Below are positions 18,693-30,139 of a stretch of 64,000 nucleotides of DNA, in pieces. Under the pieces are notes generated by a model, which saw nothing but the letters and a program-made list of their open reading frames with translations, was not told the origin of the DNA and did not search any database. The position numbers were made by a program, and so were the translations under genes. Location: contig LN554846.1 in NCBI GenBank assembly GCA_000953695.1, positions 2,736,151-2,800,150 of the forward strand, in the 5' to 3' direction. This stretch comes from Aliivibrio wodanis. GTDB taxonomy: Bacteria; Pseudomonadota; Gammaproteobacteria; Enterobacterales; Vibrionaceae. The stretch's first letter is position 1. Each line of letters begins with the position of its first letter.

Positions 18693-21602
18693 TTAGTTAT
18701 GGCTCACAACGATCAAACGCAGTGAATCAAGCTGAACTTGCGCTTTACCTATGTATCCTGAAAGCTCACTCATTTGGGTTTCAATCTGAGTTAACTCTTC
18801 ATCACGGATATTTGGGTTTACCGCTTTCAATGCTTGTAAACGCTCTAGCTCTGCATTTAATGCTGCTTTCATCTCTGCGTTTGCATCCACTCGAACCGCT
18901 TCAATACGATCTTCAATGCTTACTTCAGCCGTATCAATTAGCGCATGGATCTCTTTTTGAACAGAGTTCACAAGCTTGCTTGCCATGTGACGGTTTACAG
19001 GGCTTAACTGACGGTTAAAGCTTTCAAACTCAACTTGAGCTGAAAGATCATTACCTTTACCATCCATCATTAAACGAATTGGCGTTTTAGGTAAGAAGCG
19101 ACCGATACCACTTTGCTTAGGCGCTTGTGCATCCACTACATAAACCAATTCAAGTAATAACGTCCCTGCCGGCAACGCTTTATTTTTCAATAAAGAAACC
19201 GCTGTAGCACCCACGCCTTCGGTTAAAACTAAATCAATACCACCTTGGATCATTGGGTGTTCCCAGCTGATCAAATTCATGTCTTCACGAGAGAGTGCCG
19301 TTTCGCGATCAAAGGTAATCGTACAACCTTCATAAGGCAGACCTGGATAGCTAGATACCAACATATTTTCTGCTGGAGTAACAACAATGGCATTTTCGCC
19401 TTTGTCATCCTGATTTAAGCCAATAGTATCAAATAGGTTTAATGCAAAATTAACTAAGTTTGTATCACCATCCGTTGCGGCAATCTTCTCAGCAAGTGCT
19501 TTTGCTTTATCACCACCATTAGAGTGAACTTCTAATAAGCGATCTCTACCTTGCTCTAATTGCGCTTTTAATTCTTTATTTAGTGCTGCAGACTCTTCAA
19601 TCAGAGGTTCTAATCCATCTGATTTACCCGTCGCCAAAATGGCAATAATCGTATCTGCGAATTTTTCATACACAGCACGACCTGTTGGACAGGTTTCACC
19701 AAAGGCATTTAAACCCTCATCAAACCAACGCGCTAATAGCTCTTGAGAGGTACCTTGCAAGTACGGCACATGAATATCGATATCACGCTTTTGACCAATA
19801 CGGTCCAAACGACCAATACGTTGCTCAAGTAAGTCGGGATTGAAAGGCAAATCAAACATCACTAATTGGTTAGCAAACTGGAAGTTACGACCTTCAGAGC
19901 CAATTTCAGAACAGATAAGTACTTGTGCGCCACCTTCTTCTTGTGCGAAGTAAGCCGCTGCTTTATCACGTTCAATGATAGACATACCTTCATGGAAAAC
20001 CGTCCCACGAATGCCTTCACGCTCACGTAACGCTTGTTCTAATTGCAGTGCGGTTGAAGCGCGAGAAGCGATAATTAATACTTTCTCATTACGGTTTTCT
20101 TTCAATAATTCAAGTAACCAGTTAACTCGTGGATCAAACTGCCACCACGTAGCACTATCGCCTTCAAATTCTTGGAAGATCTCTTCAGGATAAAGCATTT
20201 TCATTGCACGAGCTTCATCGCTCATACGACCGCCCATCATAGTCGCTACACGCATTGACGTTGCATACTGTGATGGTAGAGGCATAGGCATTAAGTTCAG
20301 GTTACGTAATGGAAACCCTTTAATCGCTGCACGTGTATTACGGAATAACACACGACCAGTACCATGGCGGTCCATCAAGTTATCAACTAACTCTTGACGT
20401 GCCTGTGCTTGCTCTTCTTCTGATGTAGAAGATTCAATAATTCTAAATAGAGGCTCTGCATCTTGCTCAGAAAGCAGATCTGCAATACGATTTTTCGCCT
20501 CACTCGACAGCTTATCCCCACTCATTAGTGCAGTGACTGCATCAGCAACCGGTTGGTATTGACGCTCTTCTTCAACAAATGCATCGTAATCATAGAAACG
20601 ATCTGGATCTAACAAACGCAGACGAGCAAAGTGGCTTTCGTGGCCTAGCTGCTCAGGTGTCGCAGTAAGCAGTAAAACACCAGCTGTATCTTCTGCAATC
20701 GCTTCAATTACTTGATATTCACGACTTGGTTTTGTTTGATTCCACTCAAGGTGATGCGCTTCATCGACAACAAGAAGATCCCAATCCGCTTCAACCACTT
20801 GCTCAAAACGACGCTTACTCTTACGAATAAAATCTAATGAACATAAAACAAGCTGTGCCGTATCAAATGGGTTTTCTGAATCCGCATAAGCTTCAACACA
20901 ACGCTCTTCATCAAAGATAGAGAAATGCAGATTGAAACGACGCATCATTTCAACTAACCATTGGTGTTGCAGGGTTTCAGGAACCACAATAAGCACACGT
21001 TCAGCACGGCCAGACAGCACTTGCTGGTGAATGATCATACCGGCTTCAATTGTCTTACCTAAACCAACTTCATCAGCCAGTAAAACACGCGGTGCGTAAC
21101 GACGACCAACTTCTTGAGCGATAAATAATTGATGTGGGATCAAACCTGCACGCATACCACACAAACCGCGCATTGGATTTTTGTGTTGCTCATACTGGTT
21201 TTTGAGAGCACGAAAACGCAATGCAAAGCGATCCATACGATCAATTTGACCTGCAAATAATTTATCTTGAGGCTTATTAAAGCGAATTTGATGGCTTAGT
21301 AACGTTTCGCGAAGAACAACATTCACTTCATCTGTATCTACTCGCGTACCGATGTAAGTTAATAGTCCACCATCTTCAATAACTTCTTCTACTTCAAGTG
21401 ACCAGCCTTCATGGCTTTCAATTGTATCTCCCTTATTGAACATCACTCGGGTAACGGGTGCATCGTGTTTTGCGTATAAACGGTTCTCTTCTGATGCGGC
21501 AAAAAGTACGGATATGGTTCTATCATCAACAGCAACAACTGTTCCTAAACCCAAATCACTTTCTGTATCACTGATCCAACGTTGGCCCAAAGCAAATGAC
21601 AT
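18693..21602 (-). CDS. rapA: RNA polymerase-associated SWI2/SNF2 ATPase RapA
   Basis: RapA binds RNA polymerase and promotes its recycling with ATP hydrolysis. 969 residues from the ATG at 21602 ([20 protein letters not shown]), matching the E. coli N-terminus and length; an in-frame start 6 codons upstream adds MRCITT and is less likely. Tudor-like N-terminal domains (1-110) are followed by Walker [15 protein letters not shown], Walker B VVDEAHHL and the second RecA-like domain, including [12 protein letters not shown] and [11 protein letters not shown]. The C-terminal part contains the RapA-specific region. It runs directly into rluA. Confidence 0.97.
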   Translation of the reverse strand: MSFALGQRWISDTESDLGLGTVVAVDDRTISVLFAASEENRLYAKHDAPVTRVMFNKGDTIESHEGWSLEVEEVIEDGGLLTYIGTRVDTDEVNVVLRETLLSHQIRFNKPQDKLFAGQIDRMDRFALRFRALKNQYEQHKNPMRGLCGMRAGLIPHQLFIAQEVGRRYAPRVLLADEVGLGKTIEAGMIIHQQVLSGRAERVLIVVPETLQHQWLVEMMRRFNLHFSIFDEERCVEAYADSENPFDTAQLVLCSLDFIRKSKRRFEQVVEADWDLLVVDEAHHLEWNQTKPSREYQVIEAIAEDTAGVLLLTATPEQLGHESHFARLRLLDPDRFYDYDAFVEEERQYQPVADAVTALMSGDKLSSEAKNRIADLLSEQDAEPLFRIIESSTSEEEQAQARQELVDNLMDRHGTGRVLFRNTRAAIKGFPLRNLNLMPMPLPSQYATSMRVATMMGGRMSDEARAMKMLYPEEIFQEFEGDSATWWQFDPRVNWLLELLKENRNEKVLIIASRASTALQLEQALREREGIRGTVFHEGMSIIERDKAAAYFAQEEGGAQVLICSEIGSEGRNFQFANQLVMFDLPFNPDLLEQRIGRLDRIGQKRDIDIHVPYLQGTSQELLARWFDEGLNAFGETCPTGRAVYEKFADTIIAILATGKSDGLEPLIEESAALNKELKAQLEQGRDRLLEVHSNGGDKAKALAEKIAATDGDTNLVNFALNLFDTIGLNQDDKGENAIVVTPAENMLVSSYPGLPYEGCTITFDRETALSREDMNLISWEHPMIQGGIDLVLTEGVGATAVSLLKNKALPAGTLLLELVYVVDAQAPKQSGIGRFLPKTPIRLMMDGKGNDLSAQVEFESFNRQLSPVNRHMASKLVNSVQKEIHALIDTAEVSIEDRIEAVRVDANAEMKAALNAELERLQALKAVNPNIRDEELTQIETQMSELSGYIGKAQVQLDSLRLIVVSHN

Positions 21603-21794
21603 AGTAGTAATACACCTCAAAATTAGTTTATTTATTTTATATAGAGTGAGAGTTTCATAATGAACCGAGAATAGACAGCCTTAAACGGCGAGGTTCAAAA
21701 GGGCGCCAATCTTACTGTATGACAGCAATTAGGTCACGCCTATTTATCATAAAACTGAGTGTAGTAGATTATACCCAATTTGAGGGGGAAAAGT

Positions 21795-22498
21795 TTACTT
21801 TACCGCTTGCAAATATCGCTCTAATTGCGGCGGATTATCTTGCGTTGTTAGTTCAGATACTTTTCCAAAACTCAATATTTTATGCTCACACACAAAGGCG
21901 TAATGAGAGGCCAATGCTTTTGCATCCTGCAAACTATGAGTCACCATCATCACCGTAAGATTTTGAGACTTAATGAGTTGATTAATTAAAACTATCATCT
22001 CTTCACGCAACATAGGGTCCAGTGCAGAAAAAGGTTCATCTAATAGCAATACTGGTTTTTTTGTACTAAACATCGAGCTAATGCTACTCGCTGTTTTTGC
22101 CCACCAGATAACTGTTCAGGTAAGCGATGTAATAATTCATCGACACCGACTTTTTGAGCAGCATGAATAACTTGCCCTTTCTCGATCTCACTTAAGCGCA
22201 AATTCGCTTTAATACCTAAACCAATGTTATCGGCAATCGAGAGGTGAGCAAATAAGTTGTGCTCTTGAAATAGCATCGACAATGGACGCTGATGTGGCGC
22301 TTTTGATAGTAGCGACGTGTTGTTGATCGTGACATCACCCGACTCTGGATTGATGAATCCTGCTAATAAACTCAACAAGGTACTCTTCCCTGCCCCACTA
22401 GGACCAAGAACAGCGACAACATCACCTTGTTTTATATCTAAATCAAATTCAAATAATTCTGAATGATAACGATATTTTACATCCGAAAAACTCAGCAT
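21795..22498 (-). pseudogene. thiQ: Thiamine ABC transporter ATP-binding protein ThiQ, frame interrupted in this sequence
   Basis: Two overlapping frames together give a normal 234-residue ThiQ. The first (from 22498) has Walker A GPSGAGKST, the Q-loop and signature [18 protein letters not shown]. The second has Walker [13 protein letters not shown] and the H-loop MVTHSLQDA. The break is in an A run on the coding strand (T7 at 22056-22062). One more A restores [12 protein letters not shown] exactly. As written, the run is CAA AAA AAC, the canonical -1 slippery heptamer A-AAA-AAC in phase, and a -1 slip also restores the protein. So it is a sequencing undercall, a real mutation or a recoding site. 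The ATG overlaps the thiP stop (TAATG). Confidence 0.85.
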
Positions 22499-24111
22499 TA
22501 CGCTCCACCTTTATGATTGTGTTTAGAAGAGAATAACCACTCCACCACGCCAAATACACCAACACTTAATAGCAATAAACTTAAGGAAACCACTGCGGCG
22601 GCTTCCATTTGATAGCTGCCTAATAATTGAAACAGATACAAAGGCAAGGTTCGAAACTCTTGGCTACCAAACAGAGCAATCGCACTTAAATCACCAATCG
22701 ACATAATAAAGGCAATCGCAAATGCATGAGCCATTGGCTTTCTTAATGCCCGCCATTCAATCAATCGAAAACGAGTAAAGCCATAAAGACCTAAACTTGC
22801 TGATAACAATTGGTATTGTTGCGCTATATGCAACAGAGGCTGCGCGAGTGTTTTTATCACATACGGCAGAGCCATCAGTGCATTCACGACGACGACTATC
22901 CAAATCGCGATTGAAAACACATCTGTCATATTTCTAAGTAATAAAAACAACCCAGTACTGATCACCAAGCCCGGAGTCACTAAGATCATCGTTCCTATCA
23001 GATCTAATTTATCAGCCCATAATCGCTTCTGTTTTAATCTCAACGCACGAGTTGTATGCAACAAGATAACGCCAAATATCATTGCTAATACCGCAGCCCC
23101 TAAAGCCACTATTAATGAGTTTGCTAACGCTACCCAGAAATCAGATGAACTAAACACCGTCATCAATTCAGAATTGATGCCACTAAGCACTACCATCAGT
23201 AACGGCGGTAATAAAAAGAGTATCAGTAATATAATCCACCCTCTGTCCCACCACTTTTCTTGGGTTGAATCTTGATACAGCACTGCTTGAGAAATGGATG
23301 CCGAGTCAACAGCAATCGATTTAGAAAAACGTTGAATTGATAAAGAAAGCACGCCACATAGCAACATCTGCCATAAGGCTAAAATAGCGCCCGCCTGCAA
23401 ATCAAAATCAAACTTGATCGCCTGATATATTGCCAATTCAATCGTGGTTGATTTTGGACCGCCACCTAATGCCATTACCGTAGCAAAACTAGTGAAGCAA
23501 AGCATGAATACGAGGCCTGCGACATGAGGTAATTGCTGCTTAATTCTCGGCCATGCCACCAATCGGTATTTACTCCAACCCGTTAACCCTAAATGAGCCG
23601 AAAGTTGATGTTGCTCTGTAGGAATAGAATCCAAACTTTGTAGAAACAACCGAGTAGCGAAAGGATAATTGAAAAAAACATGCGCGAGTAAAATGCCATT
23701 TAAGCCATAAATTGAAAATGGCAGAGAATAACCAAACCATTGAAATAGATCAGCGATTAAGCCGCTATTTCCATAAATAGAAAGTAAACCAAAAACACCC
23801 ACTAATACAGGAAGCACAAGTGTGGTTGCACAAAGCTTCAGTAGTAAGCCTCGTCCTTTAAACTGACGTCGTGATAAGGCATACGCTGTAGGGATCGCAA
23901 GACTGATACTAAATACAGTAGAAAGGAATGCTTGGTATAAACTGAACTGAGTAATATAGCGATAATAAGGATCTGACCAAACGAGACTTAAATCCAAACT
24001 TGGCGATTCTAAAAGCAGAGCACTGATCGCCCCACCAACAAAGCCAATAATGACAATCGCGATTAAATATCCCAATAAAGGAACTGAATGATAAGAAGAG
24101 GTATTTTTCAT
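22498..24111 (-). CDS. thiP: Thiamine/TPP ABC transporter permease ThiP
   Basis: 537 residues from the ATG at 24111 (MKNTSSYHSVPLLGYLIA); an in-frame TTG at 24135 is an alternative. The fused two-domain permease has about 12 membrane segments. EAA-type loops lie in each half (LSAHLGLTGWSKYRLVAWPR and LLSASLGLYGFTRFRLIEWR), where the ATPase docks. The family segments FASFATVMALGGGPKSTTIE-like and SIGDLSAIALFGSQEFRTLP match E. coli ThiP. The gene lies between thiB (43 bases upstream) and thiQ (1-base overlap) under the TPP riboswitch. Confidence 0.95.
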   Translation of the reverse strand: MKNTSSYHSVPLLGYLIAIVIIGFVGGAISALLLESPSLDLSLVWSDPYYRYITQFSLYQAFLSTVFSISLAIPTAYALSRRQFKGRGLLLKLCATTLVLPVLVGVFGLLSIYGNSGLIADLFQWFGYSLPFSIYGLNGILLAHVFFNYPFATRLFLQSLDSIPTEQHQLSAHLGLTGWSKYRLVAWPRIKQQLPHVAGLVFMLCFTSFATVMALGGGPKSTTIELAIYQAIKFDFDLQAGAILALWQMLLCGVLSLSIQRFSKSIAVDSASISQAVLYQDSTQEKWWDRGWIILLILFLLPPLLMVVLSGINSELMTVFSSSDFWVALANSLIVALGAAVLAMIFGVILLHTTRALRLKQKRLWADKLDLIGTMILVTPGLVISTGLFLLLRNMTDVFSIAIWIVVVVNALMALPYVIKTLAQPLLHIAQQYQLLSASLGLYGFTRFRLIEWRALRKPMAHAFAIAFIMSIGDLSAIALFGSQEFRTLPLYLFQLLGSYQMEAAAVVSLSLLLLSVGVFGVVEWLFSSKHNHKGGA

Positions 24112-24154
24112 AATTGCCAAAAGAAAGGAGCACAACGGTGCCCCTTATTTCAAA

Positions 24155-25177
24155 TTAGAATGTCAGGGCGTGTTGCCACTCACGGATCCATGATTTACGT
24201 TGTTGTGAAATCGCTTGTGAATCAAATGACAGCGCTTTACTCGGCACAGTTAAGCTATCAAAACCCTCAGGTAAAGCAACATCGGTCACAGGGTACATCC
24301 AGTTACCTGTTGGCATCGCTGATTGAAACTTATCAGTTAAAATAAAAGTAAGGAACTCATCAGCAAGTTTATTATTTGATGTATTTTTTACTTTCGCTGC
24401 CACTTCTACTTGAGTGTAGTGACCTTCAGAAAAATTAGTCGCAGCAAATCTATCGTCTTTTTCAGCAATCAAATGATACGCTGGAGAAGTGGTATAAGAC
24501 AAAACCAAATCAGACTCGCCTTCTAGGAACATACTGTAAGCTTCAGACCAACCTTTGGTTACTGTGACCGTTTTCTTAGCGAGTTGCTTCCACGCTTTTG
24601 GTGCTTCATCACCATAAACAGACTTCATCCACAGTAATAATCCCTGCCCTGGTGTCGAGGTTCGTGGATCTTGATAAATTACTTTTAGATCATCACGCTG
24701 CTCTACTAGCTCTTTTAAGCTCTTTGGCGGATTTGTCACTTTTTCTTTATTGTAAACAAACGCAAAGTAACCGAAATCATAAGGAACAAATGTCGTGTCA
24801 TTCCAACCACCCGGTAAAGTGACAGAATCGGTATTTACTTGATGCTGAGCTAATAGCCCTGTCGCCTTCGCTTCTGCCATTAAGTTATTATCTAAACCTA
24901 ACACCACATCTGCTTTGGCATTTTTTCCTTCGAGACGAAGTCGATTCAAAATAGAAACACCATCATCAAGTGCTACTAATTTTAAATCACAGCCACATTG
25001 AGCCTCAAAAGCCGCCTCAATCGTTGGTCCTGGGCCCCAATCGGCCGCAAAAGAGTCATAGGTGTAAACGGTTAGAGTCTCTGTATCTGCAGCAGAAACA
25101 GAAAAAGAAGACGCCGCGACGATAGCTAACGCTGTCGGCAATAGTTTAAATGGAGAGGAAATAGAAAGAGTGTTCAT
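24155..25177 (-). CDS. thiB: Thiamine/TPP-binding periplasmic protein ThiB
   Basis: 340 residues with a signal peptide cleaved near FSVSA-ADTETL (about residue 29). The mature protein begins LTVYTYDSFAADWGPGP, the ThiB/TbpA family start, and has a Cys pair in FEAQCGCDLKL. Further family features are YDFGYFAFVYN and a Trp/Tyr-rich C-terminus (GNWMYPVTDV). It captures thiamine and its phosphates for ThiPQ. It is the first gene after the TPP riboswitch, so expression should fall when TPP is plentiful. Confidence 0.95.
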   Translation of the reverse strand: MNTLSISSPFKLLPTALAIVAASSFSVSAADTETLTVYTYDSFAADWGPGPTIEAAFEAQCGCDLKLVALDDGVSILNRLRLEGKNAKADVVLGLDNNLMAEAKATGLLAQHQVNTDSVTLPGGWNDTTFVPYDFGYFAFVYNKEKVTNPPKSLKELVEQRDDLKVIYQDPRTSTPGQGLLLWMKSVYGDEAPKAWKQLAKKTVTVTKGWSEAYSMFLEGESDLVLSYTTSPAYHLIAEKDDRFAATNFSEGHYTQVEVAAKVKNTSNNKLADEFLTFILTDKFQSAMPTGNWMYPVTDVALPEGFDSLTVPSKALSFDSQAISQQRKSWIREWQHALTF

Positions 25178-25242
25178 TGTGTGCGCTTACATCCTTTTGA
25201 GCGGCACAGAATTAAGGTGATATTCTCTAAGAGGATGTCATC

Positions 25243-25372
25243 TCAATCCCTACGCCAGCATTATCTGAGTCAGGTTGTACGGGTTTAAGCGAGCATTATC
25301 CAATGCTTACTAATCTCAGCGAATACCACTCTAGATAACTAGTTGATATCGGTTGCTCCCCGATGAGAGGCC
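25243..25372 (-). ncRNA. TPP (THI-box) riboswitch upstream of thiBPQ
   Basis: On the minus strand the conserved THI-box elements appear in order: CGGGGAGC (25362-25355), GCTGAGATTAG, an AAACCCGTACAACCTGA segment, and GATAATGCTGGCGTAGGGA. These form the pyrimidine- and pyrophosphate-sensing arms of the TPP aptamer. The aptamer ends about 65 bases before the thiB ATG. The remaining leader (AGAGGATGTCATC, then TTAGAGAATATCACC) could act on translation initiation; I see no strong terminator there. Confidence 0.93.
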
Positions 25373-25431
25373 ATATTGTATGTGTGAATCAAGCAATGAG
25401 CCAGAGGTTTTCTCTAGACTCATTCATTATA

Positions 25432-26052
25432 TCAACGGTGATCGTAACCCCAGCGAGGGACTAACCCTTGCTCCACACCTAAATGATCTAATATTCGAGC
25501 GACCATAAAATCAATTAAATCTTCAATCGACTTTGGTTGGTGATAAAAACCAGGCGCGGCAGGCATGATCGTCGCACCAATGTGAGAGAGCTTTAACATA
25601 TTTTCTAAATGCAGCGTTGAAAATGGGGTTTCTCGAACAACAAGAATTAATTGACCACGCTCTTTTAACACCACATCCGCAGCGCGCTCTATTAAGTTAT
25701 CCGAAATACCATGAGCAATAGAAGCAACACTACCGGCAGAGCACGGACACACTACCATTTGCTTTGGTGCAGCAGAACCAGAAGCGACCGGCGAGAACCA
25801 ATCTTCTTTACCACAAACCGTTAAATGATCAGCATTACAGCCAAGATGCTCAACCAGTGCCGCTTTCATCGCATCAGGGCCACTTGGTAACTTCAGATCA
25901 TGCTCTGTTGCCATCACCACACGAGCTGCCGAGGAGATAAGAAAGTAAACATGATAATCCGCGGCCAATAGACACTCTAATAGACGGAGACCATAAGGAG
26001 CACCAGAGGCTCCGGTCATAGCTAATGTGATCGCTTTCTTTTTAGATTTCAT
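25432..26052 (-). CDS. ubiX: Flavin prenyltransferase UbiX
   Basis: 206 residues. UbiX prenylates reduced FMN to make the cofactor of the UbiD decarboxylase in ubiquinone synthesis. Visible: N-terminal FMN-binding [34 protein letters not shown] (the Ser/Gly-rich FMN contact), [19 protein letters not shown] and [17 protein letters not shown]. It is 3 bases downstream of mpl on the same strand, so they are co-transcribed. A Pad1-type paralog for phenolic acids has the same motifs; ubiX is the default for a single chromosomal copy. Confidence 0.92.
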   Translation of the reverse strand: MKSKKKAITLAMTGASGAPYGLRLLECLLAADYHVYFLISSAARVVMATEHDLKLPSGPDAMKAALVEHLGCNADHLTVCGKEDWFSPVASGSAAPKQMVVCPCSAGSVASIAHGISDNLIERAADVVLKERGQLILVVRETPFSTLHLENMLKLSHIGATIMPAAPGFYHQPKSIEDLIDFMVARILDHLGVEQGLVPRWGYDHR

Positions 26053-26055
26053 TTA

Positions 26056-27405
26056 TTAGCTCAACTTATCAAGTAATTTACCGTGAATGCCTTCGAAGCC
26101 ACCATTGCTCATAACTAATATCTGATCATCTGGTTGTGCTTCGGCCACAATCATATCAACAAAGCAGTCAATATCATTATGGGTATAAGCGGGCTGAGTG
26201 CATTGTTGTGCAACATCATCTACCGACCAAGTGATATTATCTGGCTGGAAAAGATAAATCGAATCGGCTGCATGCAGAGAAGCCGCCAACGTATCTTTGT
26301 GAACGCCTAATTTCATGGTGCTTGAACGAGGTTCTAGTACCGCAATAATTTTCTTATCGCCCACTTTATTACGTAAGCCACCTAGTGTTAGATCAATCGC
26401 TGTTGGGTGATGAGCAAAATCATCATACACTGTGACTCCATTTACTTCACCTTTAAGTTCAAGGCGACGTTTAGTATTAATAAACTTACCTAATGCTTCA
26501 CAAGCTAAATCAGGAGTCACGCCCACATGACGAGCTGATGCTACAACCATCAATGCGTTACTGACATTATGATCGCCGACTAGGTTCCAATCAACCTGAC
26601 CAACTTTCTCATCTTCAAAGTAAATATCAAATATACTGCCATCTTTCTTAAGCTTATTGGCTTTCCATTGCCCATCTTCACCGGTAAATTCAAGCTCACT
26701 CCAGCAACCTTGCTCTAATACTTGCTCTAATGGCTTATCTTGTTTTGGAGCAAAAATACGCCCAGTACTAGGAACCGTTCTAATTAAATGATGGAACTGA
26801 CGTTGAATTGCAGCAAGATCATCAAAAATATCAGCATGATCAAATTCAAGGTTATTCAGAACAAGAGTTCTAGGGCGGTAATGAACGAACTTAGAACGCT
26901 TATCAAAAAAAGCACTGTCATATTCATCCGCTTCTACGACAAAAAACATGCTTTCACCTAAACGAGCGGATTCACCAAAGTTACCAAGTACGCCACCGAC
27001 TAAAAATCCCGGTTTATAACCACACTCTTCAAGCACCCATGTAAGCATACTCGCTGTTGTCGTTTTACCGTGAGTTCCTGCAACCGCCATCACCCAGCGA
27101 TCTTGTAATAAGAACTCTTGAAGCCATTGTGGTCCTGAAGTGTATTTCAGATTTTTATCCAATACATATTCAACACACGGGTTACCGCGGCTCATTGCAT
27201 TACCAATCACAACAAGGTCTGGCGCAGGTTCTAGTTGGCTTGGGTCAAAGCCTTGGATGATCTCAATACCTTGAGATTCTAATAACGTACTCATTGGTGG
27301 ATAAACGTTAGCATCGCATCCTGTGACTTTATGCCCAAGCTGACGAGCTAATGTAGCAGCGCCTCCCATGAAGGTGCCACAGATACCAAGGATATGAATA
27401 TGCAT
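26056..27405 (-). CDS. mpl: UDP-MurNAc:L-Ala-gamma-D-Glu-meso-DAP ligase Mpl (murein recycling)
   Basis: 449 residues. Mpl attaches the recycled cell-wall tripeptide directly to UDP-MurNAc. Mur-ligase domains are visible: the N-terminal Rossmann-like HILGICGTFMGGAATLARQL, the central ATPase P-loop VAGTHGKTTTASML, the EADEYDSAFFDKRSKFVHYR segment specific to Mpl/MurC types, HHPTAIDLTLGGLR, and the C-terminal PRSSTMKLGVH. The IGICGTFMGG start separates it from MurC. It is adjacent to ubiX and divergent from fbp, as in other Vibrionaceae. Confidence 0.95.
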   Translation of the reverse strand: MHIHILGICGTFMGGAATLARQLGHKVTGCDANVYPPMSTLLESQGIEIIQGFDPSQLEPAPDLVVIGNAMSRGNPCVEYVLDKNLKYTSGPQWLQEFLLQDRWVMAVAGTHGKTTTASMLTWVLEECGYKPGFLVGGVLGNFGESARLGESMFFVVEADEYDSAFFDKRSKFVHYRPRTLVLNNLEFDHADIFDDLAAIQRQFHHLIRTVPSTGRIFAPKQDKPLEQVLEQGCWSELEFTGEDGQWKANKLKKDGSIFDIYFEDEKVGQVDWNLVGDHNVSNALMVVASARHVGVTPDLACEALGKFINTKRRLELKGEVNGVTVYDDFAHHPTAIDLTLGGLRNKVGDKKIIAVLEPRSSTMKLGVHKDTLAASLHAADSIYLFQPDNITWSVDDVAQQCTQPAYTHNDIDCFVDMIVAEAQPDDQILVMSNGGFEGIHGKLLDKLS

Positions 27406-27588
27406 AATTACAACCGTCTTATTATTTAATTAGTGAGTAACCTCAATTCAAAGTTACTTCAATACTCTTAAAAAGTTCTATGCTATAGAATGAATTACAG
27501 CAAACAGTAACACAACTATTATAAAAATAAATCAGTACCTAACCCTACTTATCGTTGATATCTATTAACAAAAAATAAAGGAATAACT

Positions 27589-28599
27589 ATGTCTGAAATG
27601 AGAACCCTAGGTGAGTTTATTGTTGCTAAGCAGCATGACTTTCCTCACGCAAGCGGAGAGCTTTCCTCACTTATTGGTTCAATTAAGTTGGCAGCTAAAA
27701 TTGTAAACCGCGAAATAAATAAAGCAGGACTTGTTGATATCACTGGTGCTTCTGGTGAAGAAAATATCCAAGGTGAGCAACAACAAAAATTGGATCTGTA
27801 TGCCAATGATAAGTTCAAAGCTGCATTAGAGAATCGTGGACAGGTTTGTGGTGTCGCAAGTGAAGAAGAAGACGAAGCCGTTGCTTTTAACAAGGCGCTA
27901 AACAAAGACGCAAAATACGTAGTTCTAATGGATCCATTAGATGGCTCATCAAATATTGATGTTAACGTCTCTGTCGGGACTATTTTCTCTATTTATCGTC
28001 GTATTTCACCAATTGGAACACCACCGACCGAAGAAGACTTTCTTCAGCCAGGAAACCAACAAGTAGCCGCTGGTTATATTATCTATGGCTCATCTACTAT
28101 GCTTGTTTACAGTACTGGTAATGGAGTTCATGGTTTTACTTATGACCCATCATTAGGGGTATTTTGCTTATCTCATGAAGATATGAAAATCCCACAGGAT
28201 GGAAATATTTATTCAATCAACGAAGGGAATTATATTCGTTTCCCTGAAGGTATTAAACAATATCTAAAATACTGCCAAGAAATTAGCCCTGAAGACAATC
28301 GTCCTTATACATCACGCTATATTGGTTCGTTGGTCGCTGACTTCCATAGAAATTTATTGAAAGGTGGTATTTATCTATACCCAAGCACACAAGCTTATCC
28401 AAACGGTAAATTACGATTACTTTATGAATGTAACCCGATGGCAATGTTGATTGAAGAGGCGGGAGGTAAGGCGACAGATGGAGAAACGCGAATCCTAGAT
28501 CTTAAACCAACCGAATTACATCAACGAGTGCCATTTTTTGTTGGCTCTACCAATATGGTTGATAAGGTTCAGGATTTTCTTGATGAGTGGCAGAAATAA
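27589..28599 (+). CDS. fbp: Fructose-1,6-bisphosphatase class I
   Basis: 336 residues. It dephosphorylates fructose-1,6-bisphosphate in gluconeogenesis. Metal- and substrate-binding motifs are present: [30 protein letters not shown] (FBPase signature), and [20 protein letters not shown] near the C-terminus. The start ATG has AAAGGAATAAC upstream. A class II enzyme (glpX) lies 34 kb away in this same window, so the organism has both types. A terminator follows 63 bases after the stop. Confidence 0.97.
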   Translation: MSEMRTLGEFIVAKQHDFPHASGELSSLIGSIKLAAKIVNREINKAGLVDITGASGEENIQGEQQQKLDLYANDKFKAALENRGQVCGVASEEEDEAVAFNKALNKDAKYVVLMDPLDGSSNIDVNVSVGTIFSIYRRISPIGTPPTEEDFLQPGNQQVAAGYIIYGSSTMLVYSTGNGVHGFTYDPSLGVFCLSHEDMKIPQDGNIYSINEGNYIRFPEGIKQYLKYCQEISPEDNRPYTSRYIGSLVADFHRNLLKGGIYLYPSTQAYPNGKLRLLYECNPMAMLIEEAGGKATDGETRILDLKPTELHQRVPFFVGSTNMVDKVQDFLDEWQK

Positions 28600-28661
28600 G
28601 TTTTCTTAAACCTGTGTAATTAATTAGATAATTACTGGCATAGGTATTAAATTCAGAATAT

Positions 28662-28693
28662 AAAAAAACCGAGTCCTAAGACTCGGTTTTTTT
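28662..28693. terminator. Bidirectional terminator between fbp and rplQ
   Basis: AAAAAAACCGAGTC-ctaa-GACTCGGTTTTTTTAT lies between convergent fbp (plus) and the alpha operon (minus) with A and T tracts on both sides. Confidence 0.9.
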
Positions 28694-28709
28694 ATGAAAC
28701 TACTACTGA

Positions 28710-29090
28710 TTACTCAGCTACAGCTTCTACTTCTGGGCGATCTACAAGCTCAATGTAAGCCATTGGCGCTTTATCACCTGTACGGAAACCGCACTTCAGA
28801 ATACGAGTATAACCACCAGCACGTTGTGCAAAGCGTGGACCTAACTCGGTAAATAGTTTTGCTACAACTTCGTTATCACGAGTGCGAGCAAATGCTAGAC
28901 GACGGTTAGCAACACTGTCTGTCTTAGCTAATGTAATCAAAGGCTCAACTACACGGCGAAGCTCTTTTGCTTTTGGTACAGTCGTCTTGATAATCTCGTG
29001 ACGAACCAAAGAGCAAGCCATATTGCTAAACATAGCTTTACGGTGGCTGCTGTTGCGGTTGAGTTGACGACCACTCTTACGATGGCGCAT
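28710..29090 (-). CDS. rplQ: 50S ribosomal protein L17
   Basis: 126 residues beginning [20 protein letters not shown], the L17 signature, with [20 protein letters not shown] near the end. Last gene of the alpha operon, 36 bases after rpoA, followed by a strong terminator 17 bases past the stop. Confidence 0.98.
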   Translation of the reverse strand: MRHRKSGRQLNRNSSHRKAMFSNMACSLVRHEIIKTTVPKAKELRRVVEPLITLAKTDSVANRRLAFARTRDNEVVAKLFTELGPRFAQRAGGYTRILKCGFRTGDKAPMAYIELVDRPEVEAVAE

Positions 29091-29126
29091 GACCTAATCC
29101 TTCTAACTAGATAATTAGTGAACTGA

Positions 29127-30116
29127 TTAATCTTCAGCGATAGACGCTGGTGGCCAGTTCTCTAGGCGCATGCCTAAAGAAAGACCACGTGAAGCTAGAA
29201 CATCTTTAATTTCAGTTAAAGATTTCTTACCAAGGTTTGGCGTTTTAAGTAGCTCAACCTCAGTGCGCTGCACCAGATCACCAATGTAGTGAATCGCTTC
29301 TGCTTTCAAACAGTTAGCAGAGCGAACCGTTAGTTCAAGATCGTCTACAGGACGCAGTAGGATCGGATCGAACTCTGGCTTTTCTTCTTTCTCTTCAGGA
29401 ACTCGTACATCACGAAGATCTACAAATGCATCCAGTTGTTCAGCTAAAATTGTAGCTGCACGACGGATAGCTTCCTCAGGATCAAGTGTACCGTTTGTTT
29501 CCATATCGATAACAAGCTTGTCTAAGTCAGTGCGTTGCTCAACACGTGCTGCTTCAACCGCATAAGATATTTTATCTACTGGGCTGTAAGTTGCATCGAT
29601 AAGCAAACGACCGATTGGACGCTCATCTTCTTCAGTATGGATACGCGCTGTTGATGGTACATAGCCACGACCACGCTCTACCTTGATTCTCATGCTAATT
29701 TCAGCATTGTCATCAGTTAAGTGGCAGATTACATGCTCTGGGTTCGCAATCTCAACATCACCATCATGGGTGATGTCACCTGCAACAACAGGGCCTGCAC
29801 CAGACTTGTTAAGAGTAATGATAACTTCATCTTTACCCTCAACCTTAACGGCAAGGCCTTTAAGGTTTAGAAGGATTTCAAGGATATCTTCCTGAACACC
29901 TTCTTTGGTGCTGTACTCATGTAATACGCCTTCGATTTCTACTTCAGTTACGGCACAACCCGGCATTGAAGATAGTAAAATACGACGTAGAGCGTTACCT
30001 AGAGTGTGGCCAAAACCACGCTCTAACGGCTCAAGAGTTACTTTTGCGTGAGTCTGGCTAACTTGTTCAATGTCAACTAGACGCGGCTTTAGAAATTCTG
30101 TTACAGAACCCTGCAT
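29127..30116 (-). CDS. rpoA: DNA-directed RNA polymerase subunit alpha
   Basis: 329 residues. The N-terminal assembly domain (1-235) has [20 protein letters not shown], required for dimerisation and beta/beta-prime assembly. A short acidic linker ([13 protein letters not shown]) follows. The C-terminal domain (about 250-329), with [14 protein letters not shown] and [20 protein letters not shown], contacts UP elements and activators. Fourth gene of the alpha operon (rpsM-rpsK-rpsD-rpoA-rplQ). Confidence 0.98.
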   Translation of the reverse strand: MQGSVTEFLKPRLVDIEQVSQTHAKVTLEPLERGFGHTLGNALRRILLSSMPGCAVTEVEIEGVLHEYSTKEGVQEDILEILLNLKGLAVKVEGKDEVIITLNKSGAGPVVAGDITHDGDVEIANPEHVICHLTDDNAEISMRIKVERGRGYVPSTARIHTEEDERPIGRLLIDATYSPVDKISYAVEAARVEQRTDLDKLVIDMETNGTLDPEEAIRRAATILAEQLDAFVDLRDVRVPEEKEEKPEFDPILLRPVDDLELTVRSANCLKAEAIHYIGDLVQRTEVELLKTPNLGKKSLTEIKDVLASRGLSLGMRLENWPPASIAED

Positions 30117-30139
30117 TGTGTCCTCTCTATATTGAAGCT

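Noticed and set aside
21795-22073. Separate small ABC ATPase gene
   Set aside because: It is the C-terminal half of ThiQ in a shifted frame, with no own start context.
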